DNA of 64,000 nucleotides from Paraescarpia echinospica (GCA_020002185.1 CM034531.1:90030121-90094120), one strand, 5' to 3'; positions 34,373 to 46,524 are shown, counted from the stretch's first letter. Notes: generated by a model from the sequence alone, not told the origin. Numbers and translations: made by a program.

Positions 34373-34795
34373 ATAAATAACACAGTGAATAGTTCACTAT
34401 TCAGGGGGTGCCTCAATAAAACACAGAATACCGCACCGACACACTGAATACCTCACTAGCACAGTGACTGTTTTACTACTACAGTAAATACCCATAAGTT
34501 AGTAAATACTAACACAGCGACTATCTCATTCACTGTGTTAGTGAGGTAGATATATCTCAATAATACAGTGAGTACACCATTAATAAAATGAAAATGAATA
34601 CTTCAGTAATACAGCGAATATCTCACTAACACAGTGAATATCTCATTCATTAATAAAATGAACACCTCACAAAAATAGTGGCTTCTTCACTAACGCGGTG
34701 ACTACCTCATTAGCATAGTGAGTTTCTCAATAAATCTGTGAATACCTCACTCGCACACTGACTGACTACCGCACTAACAACGTGAACACCACATG
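34373..34795. repeat. Degenerate minisatellite with a 'cactaacacagtgaat' core
   Basis: At least a dozen imperfect units of roughly 24-27 bases follow one another, each built around the string 'cactaacacagtgaat' with variants such as cactagcacagtgact and cattagcatagtgagt. Some units appear inverted (near 34528-34545), because the core contains the self-complementary CACTGTG/CACAGTG. No coding potential. Confidence 0.85.
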
Positions 34796-34922
34796 CTAAA
34801 CTAGTCATAACGGTTGTCCAGCTGTCGATACCGAAGAGCACCGGACGTATCTGCGGACCGTTTCACGGATCCTTGCAAAGTAATGGTTTGAACACAGCTT
34901 GCTGTGGCATTAGAGCCTACAA

Positions 34923-35685
34923 CCGGTGTATGGAGTGTTTGAGGGTGGAATGTATGATGAAGGAGATGTGTAAGTTGACGGATATAGTGAAGGAAATGGA
35001 GATTAGACTCAACATAGAAATATATGGAACAGAGAGGGATGACACGGATAGAGTTGGGAATACTACGACACAGAAGGAGCACAGTTGTGACACGGAGACG
35101 GAAGAAAGGAGAGGAGTTGGAATATTTTAAGAGTGAAATTGAGTGTATCGTCGATAAATTTGTTTCCTTGAAAAAAACGACTGAAACGGTCCAAAAAGTA
35201 ACAATTATCGAAAGAGACCATTATAAAAATTAAGTACAAACAAATTATGTGGATGTCATATAGACGTACTGAAAATGATGAAGACTGCAACATTTATAAA
35301 GAAGCACTAATCCAGCTGATATTATAAATTCAAAGAGAAGCCATAAACAAAAATTAGCTTGTAATATAAAACATGACAGCAAGAGTTTGTATGCGTATGT
35401 TTGAAGCAAACAGAAAGTTCAGGATAAGTTCGGTCTTCTAGAAAACAATGCTGGAAATATAATATCAGAAAGATTCTTAATGGCAGATGACGTGAATGAA
35501 TATTTAGTTCGATGTTAACCAGAAAATATATTAGTTCACTGCCAGTACCATAGGCTAAATTCAAGGGGCAGAATCACACTATTTAGGAAAGTTAATTGTA
35601 ACCCCGGAAACTCAGGGCTATAAAGGATAATTAATCACCTGGAGTTGATGGGATTCCGCCCAAACTACTTATGTCGCTTCTCTCC
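34923..35685 (+). mobile_element. CR1-type LINE, copy D (rearranged fragment)
   Basis: The piece begins with ORF1 sequence matching 62776 onwards (CLRVECMMKEMCKLTDIVKEM) and switches at about 35100 to ORF2 sequence (linker and start of reverse transcriptase, ending near a GVDGIPPKLL-like block at 35640). The intervening ORF1 esterase and endonuclease are deleted. Many frameshifts are present. It abuts copy E, which runs in the opposite direction. Confidence 0.78.
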
Positions 35686-35689
35686 TCGT

Positions 35690-36548
35690 TCTTAACAGCC
35701 TGACCACCTGTTGATCTATCCCCACCTTTTCCTCTCCTGAACACTTTTCCTCCGTCCCCCTGTCTTCTTTCCATTTCCTTGTTCCTTCACATTTGTCACC
35801 TTTCCTCCTATCAATCTCGTTTCTTCAGTCTCCCTGTCACAACTCTGCTCCTTCTGTGTCGTAGTATTTCCAACTCTCTCCCTGTCATCCCTCTCTGTTC
35901 CATCTATTTCCATGTTGAGTCTCACCTCCATCTCCTTCCCTATACCCGTCAACTTACTCACATCCTTCATCAGACAGTCCACCCTCAAACACCCCATACA
36001 CTGAAAAGTGAATCCGCCCATGATTTTGGACAGCCAGACAACGCAAAATCCACGCAGCTCTGGCAGTCGTTGCAAACTAAGTGTCGTTTTGCCCTGAGTT
36101 GCCGCTTCCAATGTGTCGTATCAGAATTTATTTATATTCAAAACACTTTTTTATATAGTCTTCAAAAAAGACATATCTGTGTACAATTTACATCAGATTG
36201 TTTAGCTTATAGCTAGGTATATTTGTTAACACACAGTGAAACACCGTGTCTTAGAAATTAAGTTAAGCTTAGATTCAAGGTAGTCTTTACAAAGACTGTT
36301 TCCTGTGTACTAATTAATATACATTTTATAAGTTTATTATTTCAGGTTTTAATATTACTCATCTAACTACAACGACTATCTTAATTAACCATATTATATT
36401 GTCGTTCACGTTGCACTAACTTCGCCAGTGACCTAGTTTGCATCCAACGTTCCGATTACATTAACGTCCCCAATTATCGCTCGCAAATAGCCTACTTTTA
36501 AAATAAACCCTAGATTACTCCTTCTAGCTATTCTTTAGCAAACACATA
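35690..36548 (-). mobile_element. CR1-type LINE, copy E (5'UTR plus ORF1 start)
   Basis: The reverse complement aligns over its length with 62232-63070: the 5' untranslated region (gctagaaggagtaatctaggg and following) then the start of ORF1. The ORF1 piece reads from about 36110 leftwards with QRLPELRGFCVVWLS, CMGCLRVDCLMKDVSKLTGI and a Lys/Glu/Gly-rich linker, ending at about 35700. It is truncated at its 3' side where it meets copy D. Confidence 0.8.
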
Positions 36549-38125
36549 TTGTCTAATATATATAACTACAACTATGTTATGTATGATATACACTCAATAA
36601 TATCACTTATCTTGATCAAATATCCTTATATCCTCGCAGGTTTGCTCACCAAATTCAAAACAATTCACCACCGGAAGTTCCCCAGAGAGAGCATGCAATG
36701 CCAATCGGATACATTTAGTTGGTCTTTTTTAAACACGCTTGAATACAATTTAACTTTCGGAGAATACGATTCATGGGCATAATTATGCGATGAATTTTGC
36801 GACGACGGGTGACCTTTCCTTCTAGTGGTGTTCTATGTAAAACATCACGAGTTAAAACTTATAAGATGAAAATGCATCGCATTATAGGAAGGCATATACC
36901 AAATGCTTCCCTCCAAGCAGGTTAGGAACACGCATCAGAAAACGGTAAATACATTTAACAGTCTGGTGGGTGTAAGTTTATTATGGATTATGATTTTGGC
37001 GCGAAGTGGTAAGCAGGTTTGGTGTCATGTACATTTAGTTCAATTCACACTAGGTACTTCGAAACATAACGTTGTCAGCTACAATTCCAAGTGCAAGTAC
37101 ATTTGAGTCGCAATGATCGCCAATAGTCTTAATAATAAATTACTATCCATTGTCAATTAATGGATGGGCATGTAGTGTTGTGCATCACACAGGTAAAACA
37201 GTAGATATGTATTATTTTGAATTCTATATTATCAAGTTAGGTACTTGATATGTACCAAGTACTGGACCAAATATATGTACACAGTTTCTAATATGTACTT
37301 AACTACAAGTACAAGTACTTAACCCCAGTCATGATGCCGATATTGTACTAATATTTGATCGTATAATCATCACGTTTACAAAGTGCATACTCCATATATT
37401 CTAACATTTATTTTATATTGCATACTATTATTGTTTTGTTATATCTGCATGCCCTTCAGCGCGCAGCATAAACATGGTGTTTAGGTAAGTTCTTATATAG
37501 CGCAGTATCCAATCCTCATGTCTGCTCAAAGCGCTTTTCACTTTACTCACTGGCAGACCTGTTCAATCGAACACCATCTCGACTTCTCTGGGAATCATAC
37601 AGCCCTGCTGCAATTAATGCGCAAACATTTTTCGTACATAAATACCCACTACTGTCTATAACCAGGTACTGATTCATTCAGCTGATTGAACTGAGGCAAT
37701 GTACAGTAAATGAATTTGCCCAAGTTCTTACCGCTGCACTACTGCACTCCACAAATTCATAGTAAACATATAACGGTCAAACAACAGGATAATATTGTGA
37801 TTAATTGAAACACATTTGGGCAGACGTGGTGTTAGGATAATTATAGTTTTTATCATATAACATGATTTCGTAATAAAAAAATTGTCATTTTATATATATT
37901 CTAAGCGCTCAGTTCAGCAATACAATTGGATTATCTACGATGAGAGTGCTAATCAAGTGAATATGTTTAGTTGCATTTATACTAAACTTTAATTTGGTAC
38001 AGACGTTTGTCTACGTTTGTTGAAATAAAGGTAGATGGTCGAAAATGCGGATCATGGCGAGGTATCACATTGTGAAGGATCACCACATAAAGTACTACAT
38101 GTGAAGGTATTTTGTTGCGTTGGTA
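36549..38125. other. AT-rich intergenic DNA
   Basis: No gene was recognised. A 'caagtacttaa'/'gtaccaagtac'-type string recurs around 37230-37325. Short open frames at 36549-36782 and 36903-37106 have no recognisable similarity. Confidence 0.4.
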
Positions 38126-38127
38126 TT

Positions 38128-38300
38128 GCGACCCATTTTGCAATATGCACCCCTTTTGTAATAACAGCAAGCCGTTTTGTAATGCGTACCCATTTTGTAA
38201 TAAAACAGTGCCTAAAGTGCAAAACATCAATGTACCCTTGTTTTGTTTATTCTGTGCCCATTTTGCAATACTAAATATATTGGGTACCTATTTTATAATC
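38128..38300 (+). repeat. Short repeats of a 'ccattttgtaat' unit
   Basis: Six or seven imperfect copies of a unit like (a/c)cc(a/c)ttttgtaat occur with spacing of about 24-30 bases. In one frame the first four give successive Pro-Phe-Cys-Asn tetrapeptides. The translated product looks like a by-product of the DNA repeat rather than a gene. Confidence 0.6.
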
Positions 38301-39050
38301 ACAATGATAACCCACAATATAATCTTGAGAAAAAAGACACACGATGATGTACTTTTTTATGTTGAATCACTGTAAGACAAAACGTGTATGTGCTGCCAAC
38401 TGGCGGACATGATAATACTACAAGGACGTGATGGTTTGGACTTTGAATATTACGTGAAGTATGTCTAGATTATTTAAATAATAAAATAATTAAAGTAAGA
38501 CAAATTGAGTTGAAGCTCTTTTGTTCTTTTGTAACGGCGACAATAACTGGTGATGGAACGAAGATATTAAATGATTTTCTGATACTATAGCCACCTTTCA
38601 TTTAAAATAAACTTGATATTGCATTCCCATCCTAAATCTTCGGCGGCCCCTCGCACTAATGATGGCTATTGCGCGTCTCTGTTCACGATTTTGCGTAATG
38701 ACTACTGCTTGTTTTGTGCCCGTCTGAACAGAGTCTTGAGGATTTAGGCGATGTGGAAGTATAGTATTACTAGCAGTGGTATTAGTTATATCACTAATGA
38801 ACACATGTTCATCAAAATGTACAAAATCAAGTCACATGATCATCGATATGTACAAAACAACCATCTCACTCCCTTCAAGTCTGTAAAAAAAAAATGACTA
38901 TACATTTTCTGGGCTATAAAATACAAAAATGGAAGCGATGTTTGATATTGGTATGTAAAATGATTAAAATACTACAAATATTCTATGGAAAATAGTTTCA
39001 CTTTGCGGCTGAGCTTACTTAACGCAAATTAACTAATTCGGCCACGCCAT
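38301..39050. other. AT-rich intergenic DNA
   Basis: Nothing recognisable apart from a homopolymer A run at 38886-38894. Confidence 0.4.
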
Positions 39051-39057
39051 CAAGCTA

Positions 39058-39320
39058 CTAGAGGAATAACTTCTCTGCGCCGAGTCTATAGCACGCGTTG
39101 GCGGTCATGCGCCTCCAAACTGCTAGATTGTTTGTATTTTGCAGCAGTTCTGTCACGCTCCTGTCAAACCATGTTGACATTCTAACTATTATCTTTGATT
39201 CTCTGACGTCCTCTGGATTTCCTCCCTCCATCTTTCTTGTTGTTAGCAGATGTTCAAACTTTCTTATTTTCATCATACGGCATACGAATCTTGCTTGTAT
39301 TTTTTCATTTTGATCATGAT
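39058..39320 (-). pseudogene. LINE ORF2 extreme C-terminus
   Basis: A 72-codon minus-strand frame reads KIRKFEHLLTTRKMEGGN, then an MSTWFDRSVTELLQ and NLAVWRRMTANACYRLGAE block. This resembles the tail common to many LINE ORF2 proteins (T..I.G.R..GR....D.I..W.......DR..WR.M...A...G). No upstream reverse transcriptase is visible on this strand. Confidence 0.55.
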
Positions 39321-40122
39321 TTTTCTTTTTGATTTGGCTTTTCTACGGAATTCTTCATTTCCCTGTCTTTTCTGACCACGGTACATTTAACATTCTTCTC
39401 TGGAACCACTTTGTTGTTGCGTGTATAGGTTGCTGTTACCTTTAGTTATTGTCCATAACTCACACCAATATAGTTGTACTGTATGTGACATTATAACACA
39501 GGAACAACACAACGTACATTCAACATTTCTGTTCCCATAAAGGTTACTGACGTCATCTGAAACGTAGAACAAAAGTGGAACGTAATAGACGTAACCTGAG
39601 TTGACGTACGAGTTTGTGAATCACATAGTGGCACTTGCTGCATCTGCATGAAACAGATTAGCATATCTCGTGTTGTCGCCTCGGTAAACAACACACTTAT
39701 CCGGAGTTCACGATATCACCGCACATTCAGTTCAGCAGGTAAGAGAGCACCTCGTCTATGTTGAGTATTCAGGCCTACAAAGCCGGGTAAGTTGTGCATT
39801 CCTTTACTCTGTAAAGTACGCTGTTAAAAGTAGAAGTTTAAGGTAACTTGTATTGTTCTGACATGTGATATATTCCAGTGCATATTAGATTTTCATCATG
39901 TCGCACTACCTGAATGATATGATTTAACAAAATTTGCTAAAATTGCCCTGTCCAACGAAACTACCTGGATTCTTGTCTTGTGAAGAAGCAAGTAATCGGT
40001 TTTTGTATTTTTACTGAACAGACAGTAGGACCTACATGTTTAATACAAGTGTGTGCATTTGTTGTCGAATAACTGATCAAAGTTGTGTTCCGGGATAGCC
40101 ATCAGCAACAGCCGTTTTCGTC
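39321..40122. other. Region upstream of the Cx3C peptide gene
   Basis: No gene was recognised. The last 200 bases before 40123 presumably contain the promoter and 5'UTR of the peptide gene, but no convincing TATA box is seen. Confidence 0.4.
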
Positions 40123-40171
40123 ATGAAGAACACATCAGTGAGTTTCTCCGATGCTATTAATACACATATAA

Positions 40172-40210
<39 letters not shown>

Positions 40211-40334
40211 TATAATTTTACGCAAATCAGCGATGTCATGTTTAACTATTGTATCAAACACTACGTCATTGTTATGACACCGTTTTCAACTAGGAATAAG
40301 AACCGAGTAGCAAATTTTTCTTAGTTAAGTGTGT

Positions 40335-40382
<48 letters not shown>

Positions 40383-41219
40383 GCGTGTGCGCGCGGTGTG
40401 TCGATGTAAGTAGAGGTGTGTTGTTTGTTGTTATCAAATCTGTATATGTGTATATGGCTGTAACATTTCGGTTTTGTATAGAAAATATATAATAAGGGAT
40501 AGTATGTGTTCAACATAGCATTATTATTATTAATAGAATATTTAATGTTTAAACTGTTTCAGTTGCCGTTCCTAATTATGCTTATCACAACCATCCTGTT
40601 ATTCACCGTTGACGCGCAAGAAGGTAAGATATACACATTGTAAATTGTTGTGAAATGTATATTTATACCTGTGACCAAGTGCATTTCCGACAACCAAGCC
40701 AATATTACGTGGACATTCACATACGCACATGTCATTAAAAGTAAAATGAATTATTCTATGTAACTTAGAACCACGACATTCGGAAAATGCACTACAATGT
40801 TTAATTGCCACCACCGTCTCCAACACAATCATTGTCAACAACGAAACCACAACATCTATCATCACTATTTCAATAAACACAACCACAGTATCCATCACCA
40901 CCATTGCCTCGGAGTGAGACATACGATGAAATGTATCATGATTTATTTATAGCAGCGAAGGTATAAAGCTTTGCGTGGATCAAACATTGTACTTGTATAG
41001 TCCACCATATTCTTTAAACGCTGCGTGTCTCGATCAGAAGAAATACATGTATGGTGTGTTCTAGATGTCTACGTAGATATCGGTTGTGTGAGAAAGTGTT
41101 GGTCGGCTACAGTCGACTGTCACACGGACTGCACTGAACGAATGGAATCAGACCTCGACATTTGCTTCGAAATATGTTTCATGGACAGAAACGATTGCAT
41201 CGATGCGTGTGCCGATTGA
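40123..41219 (+). CDS. Secreted Cx3C-repeat cysteine-rich peptide, three exons
   Basis: Three exons with consensus splice sites encode a 76-residue precursor. Exon 1 (40123-40137) is ATG plus four codons, donor gtgagt. Exon 2 (40563-40623) follows a tttcag acceptor and encodes a hydrophobic signal-peptide core (LPFLIMLITTILLF then TVDA), donor gtaaga, phase 1. Exon 3 (41065-41219) follows ttctag and carries four CxxxC pairs with spacing Cx3C-6-Cx3C-10-Cx3C-6-Cx3C, ending in TGA. Predicted cleavage after VDA leaves a 53-residue acidic mature peptide with eight cysteines. The even spacing suggests two disulfide-stapled helical hairpins. A poly(A) signal AATAAA lies at 41532. The family was not recognised. 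Intron 1 contains (TA)n and (GT)n microsatellites. Function unknown; defence, signalling or venom-type peptides are all possible. Confidence 0.8.
40170..40214. repeat. (TA)n microsatellite in intron 1
   Basis: Pure alternating TA tract inside intron 1 of the Cx3C peptide gene. Confidence 0.85.
40331..40396. repeat. (GT)n microsatellite in intron 1
   Basis: GT repeat with GC-containing variants, inside intron 1 of the Cx3C peptide gene. Confidence 0.9.
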
Positions 41220-41531
41220 CACCATAACAGCCCTTTCAACCACGATCTGTCGCCAATTCCTATTCATGCAAAGAACACAACCAGATTCCCCAAAATATAT
41301 CATGGATTCAACAGGAATTCGGGTTTTCGCTTTGGCACATAGATGTGAGTGCGAAATGCACTAATGGGAATTAAGTATGTACTCAGATGTTTCTGCAACG
41401 CTATGGCAGTATGGAAATCTGCTCTTAATTGGTAATAATGTAACATTCAATACAATGTTCAAACTCTTCGTAAATCCAAGTGCATGTACTAAATGTAGAC
41501 GCATGGTATATCAAGTAATAATTGTATGATT

Positions 41532-41537
41532 AATAAA
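41532..41537 (+). terminator. Poly(A) signal of the Cx3C peptide gene
   Basis: AATAAA about 315 bases after the stop codon, giving a short 3'UTR. Confidence 0.6.
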
Positions 41538-41683
41538 TGAGCAGAATGTACTCGAACAAACTATTGTGAAGACTGTGTATAATTGTTCAGTGTTATTCCT
41601 GTTCTTAATTTTTTACTCATGGACATTGAAGTCAATGCGCGTTATGTTTTGTCGATATTAAATATTAACGCACGCATCAACGC

Positions 41684-41790
41684 GCGCGCGCACACACACA
41701 CACACGCACGCGCACGCGCACATACACGCACACACGCCCCCCATACACCCCCACACGTACATACAGAGACACACACACACACGCAATCCA
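41684..41790. repeat. Compound (CG)n(CA)n microsatellite
   Basis: A cgcgcgcg run passes into CA repeats with CG interruptions. Confidence 0.85.
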
Positions 41791-42254
41791 GTGAACAATC
41801 CAGTGAAGGCAAGTAATGCATTCCGAATACAATTATCTGTAAAAGGGATATTTCTTAGTTGATGTCACTAACTAAATCCTCCGTTTGATTCGGCGATCCA
41901 CCAGGGATGATAATAATACCACGACAAACCATTGATGAGAGAATTATTTAATAACTATGTTAATAGTTGCCAGTTGCAAAAGAGACGCACATAATTCGTA
42001 TTGTAATAACTAGTCATGGTAACTAACTAATACACAAAACGAGGTAAAACAACACCGTTTAAACATTTGCAGTTTACATACATACAACCACGATTCATTG
42101 AATGAGGCATGTGATCAAATAATTAGCTTAGGTAATTCGATACATTTAACAGTTAAACGAAAGATGACGGCGAGTGAAATAATGTCAAGCAAAATAATAC
42201 AAGTGTTGATGCGGCAACAAGGAAGACGTCTAGTTCCATAAGTATCACAAGGGA
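41791..42254. other. Spacer before CR1 copy B
   Basis: AT-rich sequence with no gene. The 5' limit of copy B lies somewhere near 42.26 kb. Confidence 0.4.
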
Positions 42255-44701
42255 TTGTTCACAAATGAATCAGCAAATAACAGTCTGGAAAACTCTTCTG
42301 AAGCTGGATATAAATGTGTTTGTTTAAATGCAAGGAGTATAGTAAACAAAAGAAATGAACTAAACATTATGGTAGAAGATATTGACCCTCATATAATAGG
42401 AATAACCGAATCCTGGACCACCACCGATATATCAGATGCTGAATTGGGACTGACAGGATATGTAATGTTTAGAAAAGATAGAATAGGAAGAAAGGGAGGT
42501 GGAGTTATGTTATATATTAAAGAATCTATTCAGGCTTATGAAATAAAATTAGAAAGAGAAGCAGATTGCGAAGAAGCTGTTTGGTGTAACATAGTTACAG
42601 GAAACTCAACGTTAACAGTTGGGTTAGTTTATCGAAGTCCAAACATAAGCATAGAAGAGAATGAAAAAATACAAAACGCTATAAGGGAAGTAAGCAAACG
42701 GGACTGTATTATTATGGGGGATTTTAACCACGGGCATATACAATGGAAATCTCTACAGAGTATGGGAAGTGAGGACCACAAGTTTTTAGTTTTAGTTCAA
42801 GATACATTCCTTTCTCAACATGTGCTAGAACCAACCAGGGGTGAGAATGTGTTAGACATAGTTTTGTCCTCACATAATGAATTAGTTGACAATGTCAAGA
42901 TATGTGAGCCACTGGGGAGTAGCGATCACAACCAGATACACTTTACCATCAAAATAAAATCAGAAAGGAATAGTAAAAAGCAGTATAGGAGAAATTTCCA
43001 CAAAGGAAGGTATAAGGACATGAGGACATATTTAGCAAAGATAGACTGGAATAACACACAGAAAAATAAGACGGCAACAGAATGCTGGAATATCTTAAAG
43101 AGTGAAAGTAAGTGCATAGTCGATAAATTTGTACCCTTCAAAAAACAAGGAAAACGGTCCAAAAAGAAACACTTATCGAAAGAGGCCATTAGAAAAAATA
43201 AGTATAAACAAAAGTCATATAGATGTACTGGAAATGATGAAGACAACAACAGTTATAAAGAAGCACTTAACCACGCTACAGCTGAAATTAGAAATTCAAA
43301 GAGAAGCTATGAACAACAATTAGCTAGTAATATAAAACATGACAGCAAGAGTTTTTATGCGTATGTTCGAAGCAAACGGAAAGTTCAAGATAAGATCGGT
43401 CCTCTAGAAGATAGTGCTGGAAATATAATATCAGAGGGATTCTTAATGGCAGAAGACCTGAATGAGTACTTTAGTTCAGTGTTTACCAGGGAAGATATTA
43501 GTTCACTGCCAGTACCAGAGGCTAAGTTCAAGGGGGCAGATTCAGACTATTTAGGACAATTAATTGTAACCCCGGAAATGGTAGCTAAGAAAATAAGGGC
43601 TATGAAGGATAATAAATCACCTGGGGTGGATGGTATTCCACCCAAACTACTATTGGAAATTGTAGAACAAATTAGCATACCGCTTGCAACAGTTTTCAAC
43701 TTGTCATTAGAAGAGGGAGTGGTTCCTTTAGAATGGAAAGAAGCAAATATTATACCGTTATTCAAAATAGGTTCGAGAAACAAGTCAGAGAACTATAGAC
43801 CAGTGAGTTTAATATCAGTGATTTATAAATTATTAGGAAGACTAATTAAAGATCACATGGTGGATTTTTTTGTTAAACAAAACTTGATAAACCCATTTCA
43901 ACATGGTTTTTTTAAAGCGAGGTCATGCTTAACAAATATGTTATGTTTTTTGGAAGACATCACTAAGTGGGTAGATGAGGGATCACCAGTAGATATCGTC
44001 TACTTAGATTTTCAAAAAGCTTTCGACAAAGTACCACATCAAAGATTACTGCTTAAACTAAAGGCCCATGCATAGGAAATGGTATAATAAACTGGATAGA
44101 ACAATGGCTGATTGACAGAAGACAACGTGTAGTAGTTGATGGGGTGTCTTCAAACTGGAAATCGGTGTTGAGTGGGGTACCACAGGGATCAGTATTAGGA
44201 CCTATATTATTCTTAATATATATCAACGATTTGGATGATGAAATAACAAGCAAGGTGTTGAAATTTGCGGATGATACAAAAGTGTTTAGAAGGATTAAAA
44301 GTGATGGAGATAGACAGCATTTACAAGATGATCTTGACAGGTTGATCAACTGGTCTGAAAAGTGGCAAATGCTGTTCAATTTTGGGAAATGTAAATGCCT
44401 CCACACAGGACATGGGAACGAAGAGGTAGAATATACAATGGGGGGTACTGTACTAAGTAATACTGAAAAAGAAAATTACTTAGGGTTAACCATTAGGGCT
44501 GATATGAAGGTTTCAGAGCAGTGCGGATTTGCAACTTCAAAGGGAAATCAAATCCTTGGATTAATTAGGCGAAACATAACGTATAAGGAAAAAGAGCTAA
44601 TAATACCGCTGTACAAAACAAGGGTTATGAAAATATTGATAGAAATATTTTTTTCTCAGTTAAGAAAGATAGAAGGACTAGAGGGCATGAACTTACATTA
44701 G
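42255..44701 (+). pseudogene. CR1 ORF2: endonuclease plus reverse transcriptase
   Basis: The first 606 codons form one open frame. The endonuclease shows CLNARSIVNK, GITESW (catalytic Glu), GLVYRSPN, GDFNHGHIQW (Asp/Asn) and GSSDHNQIHF (Ser-Asp-His). The reverse transcriptase begins with NKSPGVDGIPPKLL, then EWKEANIIPLFK, ENYRPVSLISVIYKLLG, QHGFFKARSC and YLDFQKAFDKVPH. A one-base loss at about 44069 shifts the frame, after which the second frame (to 44701) gives GVPQGSVLGPILFLIYINDL and the catalytic KFADDTKVF. Near 44620 the text jumps from a LIIPLYKT block to a block matching 47020, so the sequence between is deleted. The polymerase is otherwise intact in its motifs. It must have been active fairly recently. 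Confidence 0.93.
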
Positions 44702-44957
44702 CAAAGGAGCAGTGTAGATTATATATCAGAAAGTTCTCATTCTCACAAAGGACTGTAAATGAATGGAACATATCATATGCTGATTGTGTGGGTGCCAGTA
44801 GCGTGAATATGTTTAAAAATAAAATCGACACATACCTCAGACGGGCTGGATACACATAGATAAAAGGGTCGGACTCTCGATAAGCCAAAGGGCTTCCTTG
44901 TCCACCTGCCACCTAGAGTTAATTCTCTGGGTGGCAATCTTGTTAAATCTTGTTAAA
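42262..44957 (+). mobile_element. CR1-type LINE, copy B (best preserved)
   Basis: A 5'-truncated CR1 element begins near the ORF2 start and ends at 44957 with the two-copy 'aatcttgtta' tail shared with copies A and C. ORF2 carries endonuclease and reverse transcriptase and has only one frameshift in its first 780 codons, plus a deletion of several hundred bases near 44620 relative to the piece at 46831. It lies between two Cx3C peptide loci. Confidence 0.92.
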
Positions 44958-45497
44958 ATGTCTGGTAATGTACACTAAAATCCTAGCATGACTAGAAATA
45001 CATGTAGTGACGTTATCCGTTTGGGACAATATTTACGGCCAACATCATATGATTGAAAGATCCGTCAGCGTTCGGTTCTCTCCGTAAAAACCCATGTACA
45101 AATCTTCTCACATATTACCAGCTCTCCAAAATATTTCCATAATTAAATACATTCTGGATAATACCTAAAGGACAGGTGCCTTATCCAATGAAATGAAGAT
45201 AGTATTCTTATTTTATAATCGCTGTTTTTGCCAGTAAATGATATCCTCTGTGAAAATTATGATTAACTGTTTACTCCAAGTGCGTTTTCGGGCAATATAA
45301 TATATTGAACGAAATATTATTTTGGCAAGCATAAATAATGCATACGCTAAATGTTACTGAATTGATTTATACATCGAAGGTGATTTAGTGTGGAAATCCA
45401 AAAGGCTATTTTCTGAACGTATATCGTTGTGTTTACACGTAGACGGAAAGTGTTCTCCAAAACAAGTATTTCATTTATGAGGAGTTGCACGTTCGGT
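44958..45497. other. Intergenic DNA
   Basis: AT-rich, no gene. It would be the 3' flank of the minus-strand Cx3C exon that follows. Confidence 0.4.
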
Positions 45498-45682
45498 TCA
45501 AACTAAGAGCAACACTTGATGTTTGCTGCAAATTTCCAAGCAATCGTCTTTATCTGTGTAACAAGGTTTTGTGCAGTTCGTTAGCTCTTTCTTTGGTGTT
45601 TTCGTTTTATTGTGACACACAATCTGGCATCTAGAGTACAGATTCATGCACAGTAGAATGCATGCGTTGTCTTGTTCTTCTC
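45498..45682 (-). CDS. Cx3C peptide paralogue, last exon
   Basis: On the minus strand a tttgtccgtttcag acceptor at about 45683 opens an exon in the same phase (phase 1) as exon 3 of the gene at 41065. It encodes EEQDNACILLCMNLYSRC-type sequence with cysteine spacing Cx3C-6-Cx3C-13-Cx3C-6-Cx3C, ending in HQVLLLV and a stop. The spacing is identical to the first gene except for the middle loop (13 instead of 10), while residues between cysteines differ almost completely, and the loop is Lys/Thr-rich rather than acidic. Upstream signal-peptide exons were not found between here and the (CA)n tract at 46092, so the gene is incomplete in my reading. It may be functional. Confidence 0.68.
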
Positions 45683-46090
45683 CTGAAACGGACAAAATAG
45701 GGTATAATGCAAAGTAGCATGCTGGCACTATCGTGTTCGACGCCTGGAACATGTCAAATCATGGTACAAAACAAATCAAGAGAATGTTTTCACGCGTACT
45801 AGTTGAATTAATATCGACGAGCAAACATAATTAGTGAATTATCAATTGTCATGCTATTGTAGTTGTTGTTTTTATATATCCTTAACGAAAATCAGGCAGT
45901 TCTTCTCATATACTTGGTTTCTGTTGAAAACACTGTTTGACTATTGCTATTCTGATATAATTTGGAGTAGTATACAGAACGAAAGAGTAGCAAGTTACAA
46001 GAGTGTTATAAACTAAAAATAATTGTAAAAACTGACGCTGATGGATGTTAACCTAACCACTTCTGCAGACAGTCACGATAACAACCGTTA

Positions 46091-46326
<236 letters not shown>

Positions 46327-46339
46327 GCCGCTAGACTAC

Positions 46340-46520
46340 GGGAGATGATCGTGATGATGATGATAGCAGCGATGATGGCAATGATGACGATGACAATGGG
46401 AATGCCTATGATGTTGTTGGAGATGATGTTGACGACGATTGTGATAATAATAACAGCAAAGGTAGCAATGACGACGCTGAAATCAAAAGCAACGATGACG
46501 ATGGTGACGGCAATGAAAAC
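46340..46520. repeat. Degenerate (GAT)n/(GAC)n trinucleotide region
   Basis: A run of gatgatgat/gatgacgat-like triplets with substitutions follows directly after the CA tract. It reads as Met/Thr/Ala-rich or Ile/Val-rich protein in several frames, as expected of a simple repeat, not a gene. Confidence 0.8.
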
Positions 46521-46524
46521 AAAC

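Noticed and set aside
34923..36548. Copies D and E as a twin-priming inversion of one LINE insertion
   Set aside because: Both pieces contain the ORF1 start and neither reaches the 3' tail, so the geometry does not fit.
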